The notes under the pieces: generated by a model
Database searches by the model: none
What the model saw: only the letters and a program-made list of their open reading frames with translations
Told to the model about the DNA's origin: nothing
Translations under genes and position numbers: made by a program
Shown here: one piece after another, positions 7,073 through 17,140 of the stretch
How the letters are laid out: every line of letters begins with the position of its first letter
Numbering within the stretch: position 1 is the stretch's first letter
Assembly: GCA_015350385.1 (NCBI GenBank)
Contig: WNKI01000001.1
Location: forward strand, 27,908 to 91,907
Length of the DNA: 64,000 bases
Direction of reading: 5' to 3'
Source of the DNA: Aculops lycopersici
Lineage: Eukaryota; Arthropoda; Arachnida; Trombidiformes; Eriophyidae

Positions 7073-10000
7073 CTATTGAATCTTCAACGATTCCAAGACT
7101 TGTAGTTTGAGAGCTTGTTTGTCGCAAGCTTTAGAATCTTGTCCGTTACTCTGAATGTAGTTCAAGACCTTACACCCAGTCTCAATCTCTTTTGCCTTAT
7201 CAAATGCGCAATTTATCACCATGTCGCTTATCCCTGCTAACTTGGCAACATTGAAGCCATAGCTCCTAGCGACTGGACCCTCGGCTATCTTGTAGAGGAA
7301 TGTGATATTTTCCTTCAATGGATTCAGGTCGATGTTGTCCTCCGAGTTGCGCTCTATTTTGCAAGCCATATGAGCTAGTCTAATTTGTGGCTCGTTCATA
7401 AAGTCCCTCACAAGCGAATGGTAGTGAGTCGAGAATAAGCACCTGCACTTTATATTGAATCCTATCTCCTTAATAACCGAGTAAGCAATTGCTGTTCCAT
7501 CATAAGTTGAAGTTCCTCGACCCAACTCGTCTAGAATCAACAAAGAATCGCAGGTTGCGTATCTCATCATAGCCGATGCTTCCACAAGTTCAGTGTAGAA
7601 AGTGCTCTCACCCTCCAGCAAACTATCAGAGGCTCCTAAACGGGAAAATATCCTATCAACTGGCGTCAAGGTTAAACTAGTGGCCGGGACATAGCTTCCT
7701 ATTTGTGCCAGAATAACTAGCAAAGCAGTTTGACGCATCAAAGTTGACTTTCCTCCCATGTTTGCTCCCGATAAGAGGGTCAACTTATCATCTAGCCTCA
7801 GGTTGTTTGGTATATAATTTGCATTCACCTTTAGTAGAGCAGGATGGCGTCCATTCACATAATCGATCAAGGGTTTCCCATCACTTTCCACAAACTTGGG
7901 CCGACAAATATCCACATCAGATGCCTTGAGAGATCTCACAAAACTCGCTATACTTTGAAGAACGTCTAGTATAGCGACGCATTCGATAGCCATCGACCAA
8001 AGTTTCATTTTACGAGTAAATTGCTCAAATATCCTGGACATGATTTCGTCGAGTATTCGCTTCAGTTCTTCCTCGTGAGTTGTCAATAATTGGAACAGTT
8101 TGTCTATGGTTGGCGTGTAGTAACGTTTGAAACCCTTTCTCGTGGTTTCAATCCGATACTCAGGAGGCACGTTCTTGCAATAGCTTTCTGGAACTTCGAT
8201 CTGAAAACGATTCTTGCCCGAACCGAAGTAATCCAACTTACGGCATCCTAATAAATCACGTTGTTCATCCAGGTACTCCTCTAGCTTACCGTTGACAGCT
8301 GAGATATTAGCTTGACACTGATCATACTCGCGGTCAACACCAGGAGATGGAATTATTCTACCTGTCCTCTTAGCCTCATCGTGATCAAAAGAGCGTTCAA
8401 AGTATTCGAGGGTAGCCTCGTAGTCTGGAAAGAGGCCGTCGTTATCTGTCAAAGTTAGGAGTCTCTTGAGGACTGTCGAATTGCATCTGGCAACGGCACC
8501 ACTGACAGAAGTTATGAACCTACGAAGTCTCTTGAAATTGTTGATCAGATTGAGGAAGGCTGCGATCTTGGCTTTACTGTACTGATCACCATCAAACATC
8601 TTTGCTCGTGTGTCACCCTCAGACTTGAAACACTGGTTCTTGATCTTGGATAGTAGTCGCTCGAGATCAGGAGTTTGTTGTAGCATATGAGTGATCTCAT
8701 TCATTAAACTGGTATTGTTATTACTGACCAACGCCTCTACGGCGTCTAAGCGATTATTGATCTGCTCTACATCTCTTAGTGGCGAGCAAATCCAGTTTCT
8801 CAGCATCCGCTGACCGAAATGAGTCTTGCAATTGTTGATGCTCTCAAACAAAGTTGCTACCGCTGTTCCGCTAGAGTTTTCAAAAATCTCCAAGTTTTTC
8901 AAAGCTATATGATCCATGATCATGGGAGCCATCTGAATTGATTGAACTGAGTCAAGTTGTTCAGGACTGTTGGATCCGAGTGGTGTTCTATAAAGCTCGA
9001 ATATAGCACACTTCAAGACCTGACCAGCTATAAGCTGGGAATGTAGGTAATAAACTATAGCGCCGAAGCATTCCAGCGCATACTTGTACTCATCTTTAGG
9101 TTCCAAAGCGAGTATACTATCAGCATCCGGACTCCCGTCGAACATATCAACAATTAAAGAGGGCCACTCAAATTTGTCAGACTCATCAGAGAATATGTGA
9201 TGGGTTTTCAAAGTGCTCAAAGCCCTCTTGATGGGCCAAAACTCTTTTATGGGTTTGAGGGGAGTTAATAGAGCTCCAGTTCGGAGCAAAGCACGATATG
9301 CCTCCTGATTCAAGTGGTTACGCATGAACAAAACCTCGGTTGGCTTATGATGCGCGAGTAATATATTAAGCTTGCTTAAGTTGTGGTCATCTTCAAACTG
9401 CCCCAAGTGCAATCGACCGATCGTGACATCAATGAAACAAACTCCGAATATACTGGTCTTTAAAGAAAGTGGAGAGTCAGTTTCTACTTGAAAGATAGCT
9501 AAGAGATATTGATTCTGAGCCGAGTGAAAGACCGATTCCATTATCCCCAGCATCCGGGTTCCCTTTGTTATGACTTGACAAATTTCTCGTTTTACGACTT
9601 TCTCAAATTTCCCTCGCTTACCAGTTCTTTGGCAACGTTCCTCCATCATTGCAGGAGTTTCAGTTTGCTCAATTCGCATCACTTTATATCCCTTCTCAAT
9701 CAACAGCTTGGAGTACTTATCAAAACTCTGCTCTGGGAAACCGGCATGAGCTGGCTTAGTCTCATCACCCTTCATGTACATGATATTCAGCTCATTGACA
9801 CCAATGACAGCGTCGCCATGAAAAAGCTCATAGAATTTACCCATCTTGAAAAACAATATTGCGTCCATATTTTTCTGCTTTATAACCCACCATTGGCGCA
9901 GGGCTGGAGTTTGTGAGTCTAGAAAGCTATCTGGCACGTGGAGTGTCCTCTCATCATAATCTGGATGACTTGGATCTCGCTTGTTGTAGTCACGTCGATT

Positions 10001-10474
10001 TGGAGGATAAAGGAATTTGTAGGACAAGTGTGGGTGTTGAATATCATCCAAGTTTGGTGCTTGCTCGTGTTCCATCGGATTTGATGACTTGACATTGGGA
10101 GTTACTGGCTTGGACTTGAGCAATGAGTTAGGAACACCACGGGGAGTGTTTTGGGAGGCTGGTATAACCCTGTCGGTTGGAGTCATGGGCGCTCTAGGGC
10201 TTGGTTCCTGGAAGAGCCGGGGTTTAGGTGTTGGTGTGGAGATCTCGTCAGCTGAGGTTACGTCCTCTATAAGATTATCTTGTCTGGTTGGTGTTCGTGG
10301 AGCTGGACTTGAGTCAAGGGCTAGATTTTGAGTCCTTGTACACAAACGCTTAGATACTGGCGTACCATCGATATTTAGGCTATCATCATGAGATTGTTTT
10401 GGGGTTCCTGGTTCGCTAGGTTCAGGCCGATTGGGCCTCGGGATTGGACTAAAAAACCGTTTTATTCCTGACAT
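7073..10474 (-). CDS. MSH6: MSH6, mismatch-repair MutS homologue
   Basis: MSH6 pairs with MSH2 as MutS-alpha and recognises base mismatches and small loops behind the replication fork. The frame opens at 10525, but the Met at 10474 is the better start because it puts MSGIKRFF, a PIP-box-like PCNA-binding motif, at the N-terminus as in the family. Residues below count from 10525. A disordered linker runs to about 200. The mismatch-binding domain starts at about 205, with the Phe-x-Glu wedge in KFYELF near 228. Connector, lever and clamp regions follow. The ATPase has Walker A GANMGGKST at about 919-927 and Walker B LILDELGRGTST at about 995. There is no PWWP domain, as in many invertebrate forms. 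It is a single exon, divergent from SPT16. Very secure call. Confidence 0.97.
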   Translation of the reverse strand: MSGIKRFFSPIPRPNRPEPSEPGTPKQSHDDSLNIDGTPVSKRLCTRTQNLALDSSPAPRTPTRQDNLIEDVTSADEISTPTPKPRLFQEPSPRAPMTPTDRVIPASQNTPRGVPNSLLKSKPVTPNVKSSNPMEHEQAPNLDDIQHPHLSYKFLYPPNRRDYNKRDPSHPDYDERTLHVPDSFLDSQTPALRQWWVIKQKNMDAILFFKMGKFYELFHGDAVIGVNELNIMYMKGDETKPAHAGFPEQSFDKYSKLLIEKGYKVMRIEQTETPAMMEERCQRTGKRGKFEKVVKREICQVITKGTRMLGIMESVFHSAQNQYLLAIFQVETDSPLSLKTSIFGVCFIDVTIGRLHLGQFEDDHNLSKLNILLAHHKPTEVLFMRNHLNQEAYRALLRTGALLTPLKPIKEFWPIKRALSTLKTHHIFSDESDKFEWPSLIVDMFDGSPDADSILALEPKDEYKYALECFGAIVYYLHSQLIAGQVLKCAIFELYRTPLGSNSPEQLDSVQSIQMAPMIMDHIALKNLEIFENSSGTAVATLFESINNCKTHFGQRMLRNWICSPLRDVEQINNRLDAVEALVSNNNTSLMNEITHMLQQTPDLERLLSKIKNQCFKSEGDTRAKMFDGDQYSKAKIAAFLNLINNFKRLRRFITSVSGAVARCNSTVLKRLLTLTDNDGLFPDYEATLEYFERSFDHDEAKRTGRIIPSPGVDREYDQCQANISAVNGKLEEYLDEQRDLLGCRKLDYFGSGKNRFQIEVPESYCKNVPPEYRIETTRKGFKRYYTPTIDKLFQLLTTHEEELKRILDEIMSRIFEQFTRKMKLWSMAIECVAILDVLQSIASFVRSLKASDVDICRPKFVESDGKPLIDYVNGRHPALLKVNANYIPNNLRLDDKLTLLSGANMGGKSTLMRQTALLVILAQIGSYVPATSLTLTPVDRIFSRLGASDSLLEGESTFYTELVEASAMMRYATCDSLLILDELGRGTSTYDGTAIAYSVIKEIGFNIKCRCLFSTHYHSLVRDFMNEPQIRLAHMACKIERNSEDNIDLNPLKENITFLYKIAEGPVARSYGFNVAKLAGISDMVINCAFDKAKEIETGCKVLNYIQSNGQDSKACDKQALKLQVLESLKIQ

Positions 10475-10525
10475 TGTGCCGATGATTTTATTACTCACGT
10501 GATATCTGTTGTTGGTAACTTGCAC

Positions 10526-11011
10526 AACTTTGATGAGTGATGATATCCCTACAATAGAAATTTAAAATACAATCCTTTCAGAGTGAACACCGAGTCTTGA
10601 AGACGCAACGTGCAAACAACGTGCAACCTGGGACAATTTGACCAGCGCCAAAATCCCTCCATCAACTCAGATACGTGTTGCGAAGTTTGCAAAATTTACT
10701 GCGCTGTAATGCAAGTGCAGTGAAGCCGCCCGACGCGTTAATAAAAATAGCTGCTCTGCCTAAACTACTGTGTCCCGCCAACAACATGGCATCCACAAAA
10801 GAACTAAGTCACACGAGCCAATTCTTGGCATCGATTCGGCTTGAGTCCATTCTCCAACTCGCACACAACTGCACACTCTGTCCCAATGCGCTACCACCAC
10901 CACATTGCGCTGACGAAAATTAAGTTTATCACAAGTTTGACGTCCAACAATTTACTTATCATCTCCTTTGGATGTCCTTTAACCAAATGAACATATTGAA
11001 AACATTTTAAT
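10526..11011. promoter_or_regulatory. Divergent promoter region of MSH6 and SPT16, with E2F-like site
   Basis: The 486-bp region separates the MSH6 (minus) and SPT16 (plus) reading frames. GCGCCAAAA at 10645-10653 is, on the minus strand, TTTTGGCGC, the E2F/DP consensus. Both neighbours act in S phase and MSH6 is an E2F target in other animals, so shared cell-cycle control is a reasonable inference. I saw no clear TATA box. Confidence 0.5.
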
Positions 11012-11053
11012 TTGTATATCATACAGAACTATTATCAATCTCAAAGACTCATC

Positions 11054-14000
11054 ATGGCTGGCATCATCCATACGGCTGATGTCAACTTGTTTTACCGGCG
11101 CCTCGAAAGAGTTTACAACTCTTGGGATGATCTGATAGATACAGACTCCATTGTTATCCCAGTTGGCCAGAGTGAAGACGTCGAGTACAGCAAGTCTTTA
11201 TCTGTCGAAGAATGGCTATTCAATCTCGAAATACCTGACCTTCTCATGGTGTTCAACAAAAACTATATTTATTTTCTTGCCACAAAGAAAAAGATTGACT
11301 ATTTGAGACCTCTGCAGGAGAGAGCACCCAAAAACACATCTTTGCCAAAGATTGAATTACTCATTCGTGACAAGAACGACTCTAATAAGCTTAATTTCGA
11401 GAAAATTCTCTCAAGCCTCAAGACAGGGCGCAAGATTGGTATTTGCCTGAAAGACAAGTTCAAGGGGGAATTCTACGCTGAATGTATGAGTAACATATTT
11501 ACCGAAGAGAATAACTTTGAAAAGCTAGATGTAAGTGCCGGCTTGGCTTACATCCTCGCCGTTAAGGAAGATTCCGAGCTCCAGTATATCCAAAAAGCCT
11601 GTAATGCCACCGAAACAATATACTCCAAAGTTTTATGCAAAGAGTTGACCACCATTATTGACAAAGAGAAACAGGTGTCTCATGCAAAGCTATCAGACAG
11701 ACTCAACGATGCCATTTCTAAGGATGCGAGTAGGTTCCTTGAGGGTGTTGATCCGCGACTAGTAGACACTTGCTATATGCCCATAATACAATCTGGAGGG
11801 GAGTATAGTTTAAAATTTTCCACTCAAAGCAACGATGAGAATATCCATTTTGGTCTCATTGTAAGCAGTCTCGGTCTCAGATACAAGAGGTACTGCTCGA
11901 ACATATCCAGAACACTCATGATTGATCCCACTGATGAGCAGAAGAAAAATTACGAGTTCTTACTCGAAGTATCTGATTTCATTATAAACAATCTAACGGA
12001 CGGCGTTGTTTTATCCGATTTGTATAACAGAACGGTGGATTTTGTCAAGGGCAAGCGTCCTGAGCTTGTCGATAAGCTCAACAAAAACTTTGGATTCGTT
12101 ACGGGCATAGAATTCAGAGAAGGAAGTCTTACTATCGGTCCAAAGACTAACTTGAAGGCGAAGAAAAACATGTCATTCATTATTAGTGTCGGCTTTAGTG
12201 ACTTGTCAAATCGTAACGCGAAAGATTCAAAGGGGAAGAAATATGCCCTCTTCGTTAGCGACACCGTTATTGTTTGTGAAAGCGGCCAGCCAGCAAACTT
12301 GTTAACCCAGAAGAAGAGAAAACTGACCAAAACCATGGTTGAGCTCAAAAATGAGAATGAAAGCGAGGAAGACGATGAGGAGAACAACGATAAGCAAGCC
12401 GATAATGATGTAATAATCACAGAATCGCTACGGGGTAGTAGACGTCGTGTTCTAGAGGATCGCTTGAGGCAGGAGCAAAATAACGATAGTCGACGGCGGG
12501 ATCATCAGAAAGAGCTCTTACAACAACTTAACGAGGCGGCTCAGGCTAGACTCTCAAAGAGTAGTGGAGGAAACGTAGAGGCCAAGGTGAAGAAATCAAT
12601 CGTTGCCTACAAGTCTTATAAGGACTTCCCCCGAGAAAACGAAATTAGTGACCTCAAGATCTATGTCGATAAGAAGAATGAGACTGTCTTACTGCCTGTC
12701 TTTGGAGTCCCAGTGCCCTTTCATATTTCAACAATCAAGAACGTATCAACGAGCCACGAGGGAGATTATCTATACCTGCGTATCAATTTCTTCTTCCCCG
12801 GCTCCACCTTGGAAAAGGGCTCTGTCTTTCCCAGCAATGATGCCACCTTCCTGAAAGAGTTGACCTACAGAAGTTATTCACAAAAGGAGCAAGGCGAAGT
12901 CAATTCACCCTCTCAGAATCTCACCGACTCCTTCGTTACCATCAAGACTGTTCAGAAGAAGTTCAAGACTCGGCTTGACGAGGAGAAGGAACTCGAAGGT
13001 GTCGTTAAGCAAGATAATTTGATTGTGAGCATCAACAAGATCGGACCCAAGCTCAAGGATTTATACATCAGACCTAATATATACCAGAAACGAATCTCTG
13101 GTTCGCTCGAAGCTCATCAAAACGGGTTCAGATTCACATCAATTAAGAACGACAAAGTTGACATCATGTACAACAACATCAAACATGCCATCTATCAACC
13201 TTGCGATGGTGAGATGATCATTCTACTTCATTTCAATCTCAAAAATCCTATAATGCTAAACAAAAAGCGACACTTTGACATCCAGTTATACACCGAAGTC
13301 GGAGAGATTACTACAGATTTAGGGAAGCGCCAACATATGCACGATCGGGATGACTATGCTGCCGAGGATGCGGAACGAGAGTTGAGAAACAAGCTTAAGT
13401 CTGCTTTCAGATCTTTCTGTGACAAGGTTGAGAATACCACCAAGGGAGCGATCTCATTTGAAGTTCCCCTCAGACACAAAGGATTTTTCGGTGTACCAAA
13501 GAAGAGTAACGTGTTGTTGCAACCAACCGAAGGCGCTCTTGTTAACCTGACCGATCCAGATCCAACTGTAATAACCTTGAGTGACATCGAGCTTGTTCAC
13601 TTTGAACGTGTCTCATTCCAACTGAAAAACTTCGATATGGTGATCATCTTTAAAGATTATAGCCAGAAACCGCTTAGCATTTCGGCCATCGAGCAGAGCA
13701 AGCTTGAAGATATCAAGAATTGGCTTGACCAGTGCGACATTAAATTCACATCGGGCCAAACTAACCTGAACTGGCCTGCCTTGATGAAGAAGATCACCAG
13801 CGATCTGGATGAATTTTGGAATGAAGGCGGATGGGCTTTTCTTGATAGTGACGCGGAGGACGAGGAAGGCGAGGATGATGACGATGATGAGGATGACGAT
13901 CAGTATACCCCAAGTGAGGGCGACACAGAGGAGGACGAAGATGAAGAAGACGAGGAGTTATCCGAGACCGAGTCTGAAGATTATGAAGAATCCGGTTCGG

Positions 14001-14176
14001 ATGTTGGATCAGGCGAGGAATCGGGCAAGGACTGGTCCGAGCTAGAGGAGGAGGCCGCCAAGGCAGATCGTAACCATCGCGAGTACGACGATGCACCAGC
14101 GAAACGAACGAATGGTTCATCGAGCAAGAGGAAATCATACGATGATGGCCGTGGCGGGAGTAAGAAACGCCGCTAG
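11054..14176 (+). CDS. SPT16: SPT16, FACT histone chaperone large subunit
   Basis: SPT16 with SSRP1 forms FACT, which loosens and rebuilds nucleosomes during transcription and replication. The frame opens at 11012, but the Met at 11054 (MAGIIHTADV) has the better context and matches where the family begins. From there the protein has the aminopeptidase-like N-terminal lobe (about 1-420, with no catalytic metal site expected), a charged linker with an acidic run near 440, the dimerisation and Rtt106-like middle domains (about 520-930), and a very acidic tail (about 930-1010). The end is basic (SKKRR) and could serve as a nuclear signal. About 1040 residues is normal for the family. Single exon. 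The downstream AATAAA at 14260 fits its mRNA end. Confidence 0.97.
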   Translation: MAGIIHTADVNLFYRRLERVYNSWDDLIDTDSIVIPVGQSEDVEYSKSLSVEEWLFNLEIPDLLMVFNKNYIYFLATKKKIDYLRPLQERAPKNTSLPKIELLIRDKNDSNKLNFEKILSSLKTGRKIGICLKDKFKGEFYAECMSNIFTEENNFEKLDVSAGLAYILAVKEDSELQYIQKACNATETIYSKVLCKELTTIIDKEKQVSHAKLSDRLNDAISKDASRFLEGVDPRLVDTCYMPIIQSGGEYSLKFSTQSNDENIHFGLIVSSLGLRYKRYCSNISRTLMIDPTDEQKKNYEFLLEVSDFIINNLTDGVVLSDLYNRTVDFVKGKRPELVDKLNKNFGFVTGIEFREGSLTIGPKTNLKAKKNMSFIISVGFSDLSNRNAKDSKGKKYALFVSDTVIVCESGQPANLLTQKKRKLTKTMVELKNENESEEDDEENNDKQADNDVIITESLRGSRRRVLEDRLRQEQNNDSRRRDHQKELLQQLNEAAQARLSKSSGGNVEAKVKKSIVAYKSYKDFPRENEISDLKIYVDKKNETVLLPVFGVPVPFHISTIKNVSTSHEGDYLYLRINFFFPGSTLEKGSVFPSNDATFLKELTYRSYSQKEQGEVNSPSQNLTDSFVTIKTVQKKFKTRLDEEKELEGVVKQDNLIVSINKIGPKLKDLYIRPNIYQKRISGSLEAHQNGFRFTSIKNDKVDIMYNNIKHAIYQPCDGEMIILLHFNLKNPIMLNKKRHFDIQLYTEVGEITTDLGKRQHMHDRDDYAAEDAERELRNKLKSAFRSFCDKVENTTKGAISFEVPLRHKGFFGVPKKSNVLLQPTEGALVNLTDPDPTVITLSDIELVHFERVSFQLKNFDMVIIFKDYSQKPLSISAIEQSKLEDIKNWLDQCDIKFTSGQTNLNWPALMKKITSDLDEFWNEGGWAFLDSDAEDEEGEDDDDDEDDDQYTPSEGDTEEDEDEEDEELSETESEDYEESGSDVGSGEESGKDWSELEEEAAKADRNHREYDDAPAKRTNGSSSKRKSYDDGRGGSKKRR

Positions 14177-14259
14177 TTACACCTAGAAAGCTTTGACACT
14201 AATCATGAACCCCTTCAACCTACTCCTATCGCCATCCTAACGAATTGTCAAGGAAGCTA

Positions 14260-14265
14260 AATAAA
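14260..14265 (+). terminator. Polyadenylation signal of SPT16
   Basis: AATAAA lies 84 bp after the SPT16 stop and before the convergent F-box gene. Confidence 0.7.
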
Positions 14266-14347
14266 GAAATCACGTCTGTGACTCGCATGGAATTAGGAAC
14301 TGAAATGAACTTTGTGGCTAAAATGCAAATTATTTTTTCTCTTCATC

Positions 14348-14353
14348 TTTATT
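14348..14353 (-). terminator. Polyadenylation signal of the F-box/LRR gene
   Basis: TTTATT on the plus strand is AATAAA on the minus strand, 75 bp after the stop of the F-box gene. The two convergent transcripts can therefore end without overlapping. Confidence 0.7.
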
Positions 14354-14427
14354 TAGCGAACCTGTCGGCTTTGCACGTGTGGTCCATTTTCATTATCACA
14401 GCCAATTCGATTATCACCAAAGTATGA

Positions 14428-15876
14428 TCAATCTATTATCACAGGCGGTGGCAGTTGCATATGGTATTTAGTGGCTCTGAAGTTGCTTATTTGAGCGACT
14501 AGATTTGGCGGAAAATTTTTTCTGTTCTTGATGCGAGTTACTGTGATTCCGGTTCCCAAGAAGCTAGCCCTAATTATCTTGTTGGGACGTTTGCTCGCGA
14601 TTCGGCACAAGTGGTTGAGTCCCTTGAGAGTCACTTTGCGACAGTCGTCGAAATTTATGGAGGCCAAATTCTCGAGGTTCTCGATGACTTTAAAGATCTC
14701 GTTGTCGATGCTTGTGTTTATCAGAGTTAGTGATCGTAGTTTTCGCAAGTTAGCCACACTTGCTACACCAAAACAAGTCAATTGAGAAGGGTATGAAATA
14801 TAGAGTTCCTCCAAATCGGGCAACAACGAGCCAATCTGGCTGAAACTAGAATCGTTGCAGAAATTCAACCAACCAAGATTCAATTTGAGGCACTTTATCC
14901 CTGGGCAACTCCTTAAGATTGTCAACAGAGCTGCATTGTCTAGAATGCAAATTTTCTCAATGATCAGAGTCTCGAGGTTGCGCAGCCGAGCAATCGATGA
15001 GAAGCCTCTGGCAGTGACCCTGTCGATAAAGTAACCATGAGCCACACATGGACCAATACTCATTTGGAGGTGACGTAGATTAACGAAATTGTTACAGATT
15101 GCAACCATGCAATTCTCTGACCTGTCAAAGTCAAAGTTGTTGACGGATAACTCCTCAAGCTGTGGACACTTGGCACGCGAGAGTGCGTTCAATCCCTCTT
15201 CTTGAACACCCCAACAATATGATATGTCAAGTCTTCTCATGCGCTCATTCAATTGATCTAAACAGGTGCCATTAATCCTAGTTCCGCAAAGGTTAAGCGA
15301 TTCCAGGTAGTGTAAGTTTTGTATTAGAAATTTGGCGCTCACCTCGCTGACCTCAGTGCAGCAGGAAAGATTTACATGTCTCAGATTGGTCCAATCCTGC
15401 ACCATCAAATTGAACGAATAATAGTTGAGTCTCGTTGAGCTGTCGAAGTTGATCCTCTCGACTCGCTTGCAACTACTTAAAATTGTCCTTATGATACGAT
15501 TATTCATGTCACAGCACTCCAAATCGATTGCAGTTAAATTGGGCAACTGATCTGATATCCGTGATAAAATATCTGAGGCTGATGCCTTAGGCACGCGAAT
15601 ATAATCCTTCTGGTGTACAAATCTTAAGCTCAACCAGCTTGATGGCTGCCAGTCTGCAACACATCGTCTGTCGTCTACGGCGCTGAATACTGATACCCAT
15701 AGAAATGTAATATCAATCAGCTCCTTCCATCGCTTGCATACCCTGGATAACCGCTTTCGATGCAGGATTCCAATCTTGTCAAAAATAGATAATAACACAT
15801 CATTGGCCAGTAGATCGCGAATGCTAAGACTGTCGGACTTCATGGATTGGCTATCTTCTGCTCGCGGCTGCGTCAA
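14428..15876 (-). CDS. F-box and leucine-rich-repeat protein (FBXL type)
   Basis: An F-box lies at about 17-60 (LLANDVLLSIFDKIG...RVCKRWKELID...LW). It is followed by about ten leucine-rich repeats of the cysteine-containing FBXL kind (e.g. LRHVNLSCCTEVSE, LESLNLCGTRING, LDISYCWGVQEEGL) to about residue 440. Such proteins dock substrates onto SKP1-CUL1 ubiquitin ligases. The 482-residue length is normal. I cannot assign it to a named FBXL subfamily. It converges on SPT16 and is a single exon. The start is the first Met and leaves a 16-residue leader before the F-box. Confidence 0.88.
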   Translation of the reverse strand: MTQPRAEDSQSMKSDSLSIRDLLANDVLLSIFDKIGILHRKRLSRVCKRWKELIDITFLWVSVFSAVDDRRCVADWQPSSWLSLRFVHQKDYIRVPKASASDILSRISDQLPNLTAIDLECCDMNNRIIRTILSSCKRVERINFDSSTRLNYYSFNLMVQDWTNLRHVNLSCCTEVSEVSAKFLIQNLHYLESLNLCGTRINGTCLDQLNERMRRLDISYCWGVQEEGLNALSRAKCPQLEELSVNNFDFDRSENCMVAICNNFVNLRHLQMSIGPCVAHGYFIDRVTARGFSSIARLRNLETLIIEKICILDNAALLTILRSCPGIKCLKLNLGWLNFCNDSSFSQIGSLLPDLEELYISYPSQLTCFGVASVANLRKLRSLTLINTSIDNEIFKVIENLENLASINFDDCRKVTLKGLNHLCRIASKRPNKIIRASFLGTGITVTRIKNRKNFPPNLVAQISNFRATKYHMQLPPPVIID

Positions 15877-16183
15877 GGTGAAGCATCAAATTATAATACT
15901 GGCTCGTTAGTTTGTTGTTGCGTATGATAGCTTTTCACACTTTTTTGAGCACAAAAATCAAGCAAATGATGGTGAGAAAAAAAAACTGGATTCTCAATCA
16001 GTGAGTCACGTGGATTCATCTAAGAGATAGCAGAGCAGGCAGGTAATGTATTCCGTAGCTCACAAGTAAAGAAATAGAGGCTGGCACCTCTCGACTTTTG
16101 ATTTTTGGACGCTATAAAATTTCGTTGAAATCATCAGTCAGTTGGTTGTTGGGCGGTGGGTTTGGATAAGAGCCAATTTGGGT
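15877..16183. other. Gap upstream of the F-box/LRR gene
   Basis: About 300 bp that should include the F-box gene promoter. No convincing motif seen. Confidence 0.4.
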
Positions 16184-16588
16184 TTAAGCAGACGCTTGCC
16201 TCCTCCTAAGATCATGCAGCCAGTTTTCGGGCGGCATTGGTAAGACGGAGGGATTTGGTGGTGTTAGGAATTTTGCGCCGGCATAATAACTCGCCGAGGG
16301 CCTCGAGCTAGGTTGAGCCCGCGAGTTGGGTGATTCCTCGAGTTTAGACTCGGAGACTCCTGGCGTATACTGAGACCGTGGACTCTCTCTCGTCGGCTCT
16401 CTTGCTTGGAATCGATCGCCATGACCTCCAGAGCCACTACATCTAGGCCTACCATATCCAGTCCTATTATCATGAGCCTTTGTAGCCGATTGGCTGACAC
16501 GGTTGTCGGTTTGGTAAAATTTATCCGGAGTCATCTTGGCGGCCTCTTTATTCTTTCTTCTGCCTCTTCCTGGAGTTTGTGTTGACAT
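16184..16588 (-). pseudogene. Partial, internally deleted copy of the eIF4B gene
   Basis: This 134-residue frame is clearly derived from the eIF4B gene at 28073 in the same window. Residues 1-32 parallel the eIF4B start (MSTQTPGRGRRKNKE against MTTQTHGKGKKKNKE). Residues about 40-105 parallel eIF4B about 218-282 (both contain GDRFQAREP). A 19-bp identical stretch remains (16395-16413 and 28773-28791). The roughly 180 residues between these blocks, including the whole RRM and the first Gly/Asp-rich repeats, are missing. The last 30 residues have no match in the parent. Without the RRM it cannot be a normal eIF4B. It keeps an intact start codon with a similar CAAAATG context and an open frame, so it could be a young short gene instead of a dead one. 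I lean towards a decaying duplicate. Confidence 0.75.
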
Positions 16589-17140
16589 TTTGCAGGCGCT
16601 TGAGGGGCTTAAAATAAAACAGTTAATATTAATATGATGTTCTCTAAGGATGCAGTAATTTTGATCAAATTTTTACTCGGATTAAAGTGGCCACATCAAT
16701 ATTGTTTCATTAGATTTGAGCCAAGAGGAACGTGAAATGATTGATCGAGACAAATAGGCCAAGTTTGAACATTTGGATTCTGAGAAATAGCATCAAATAT
16801 GAATGTTTACATGAGAAGTAGCGCCAGAGTTGCTTGATCTAGTACAGGCCTCTGTTCGTCTAAAATACGAAGCGACGGTAACAAAGCTAAAGCGGTGCCA
16901 AATTATAGCACTGCAAAAGTTACAAGCTTAGGCACATGAATCCGTGTGCATATCTGGCACATATTTACTGCACAGCCCCAATGAGGCAACATTCGCTCGT
17001 ATTGTTTGTGTAAATAAAGAATATCTCGTGTCAATTTTTACAGTAACTCACCAGAAGTAACCACTTATTCATCTGATCGTATCGAATCTTAGTACTCACA
17101 GTGCCTTATTGATCATTAGCATATAGTTCTTTCCAAAATA
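16589..17140. other. Divergent gap between eIF4B remnant and akirin-PTBP
   Basis: The 552-bp, AT-rich stretch separates the minus-strand eIF4B remnant from the plus-strand fusion gene. It should hold the promoter of the latter. No clear core-promoter motif was recognised. Confidence 0.4.

Noticed and set aside
10675..10923. Plus-strand ORF of 82 codons in the MSH6/SPT16 gap
   Set aside because: Random composition, ends before SPT16, and lies in a divergent promoter region.
13794..14138. Minus-strand Arg/His/Pro-rich frame opposite the SPT16 acidic tail
   Set aside because: A mirror of the GAT/GAA-rich acidic coding sequence; no independent signal.
16264..16500. Minus-strand 78-codon frame overlapping the eIF4B remnant
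   Set aside because: Out-of-frame shadow; the same shadow occurs in the parent gene at 28524-28808.
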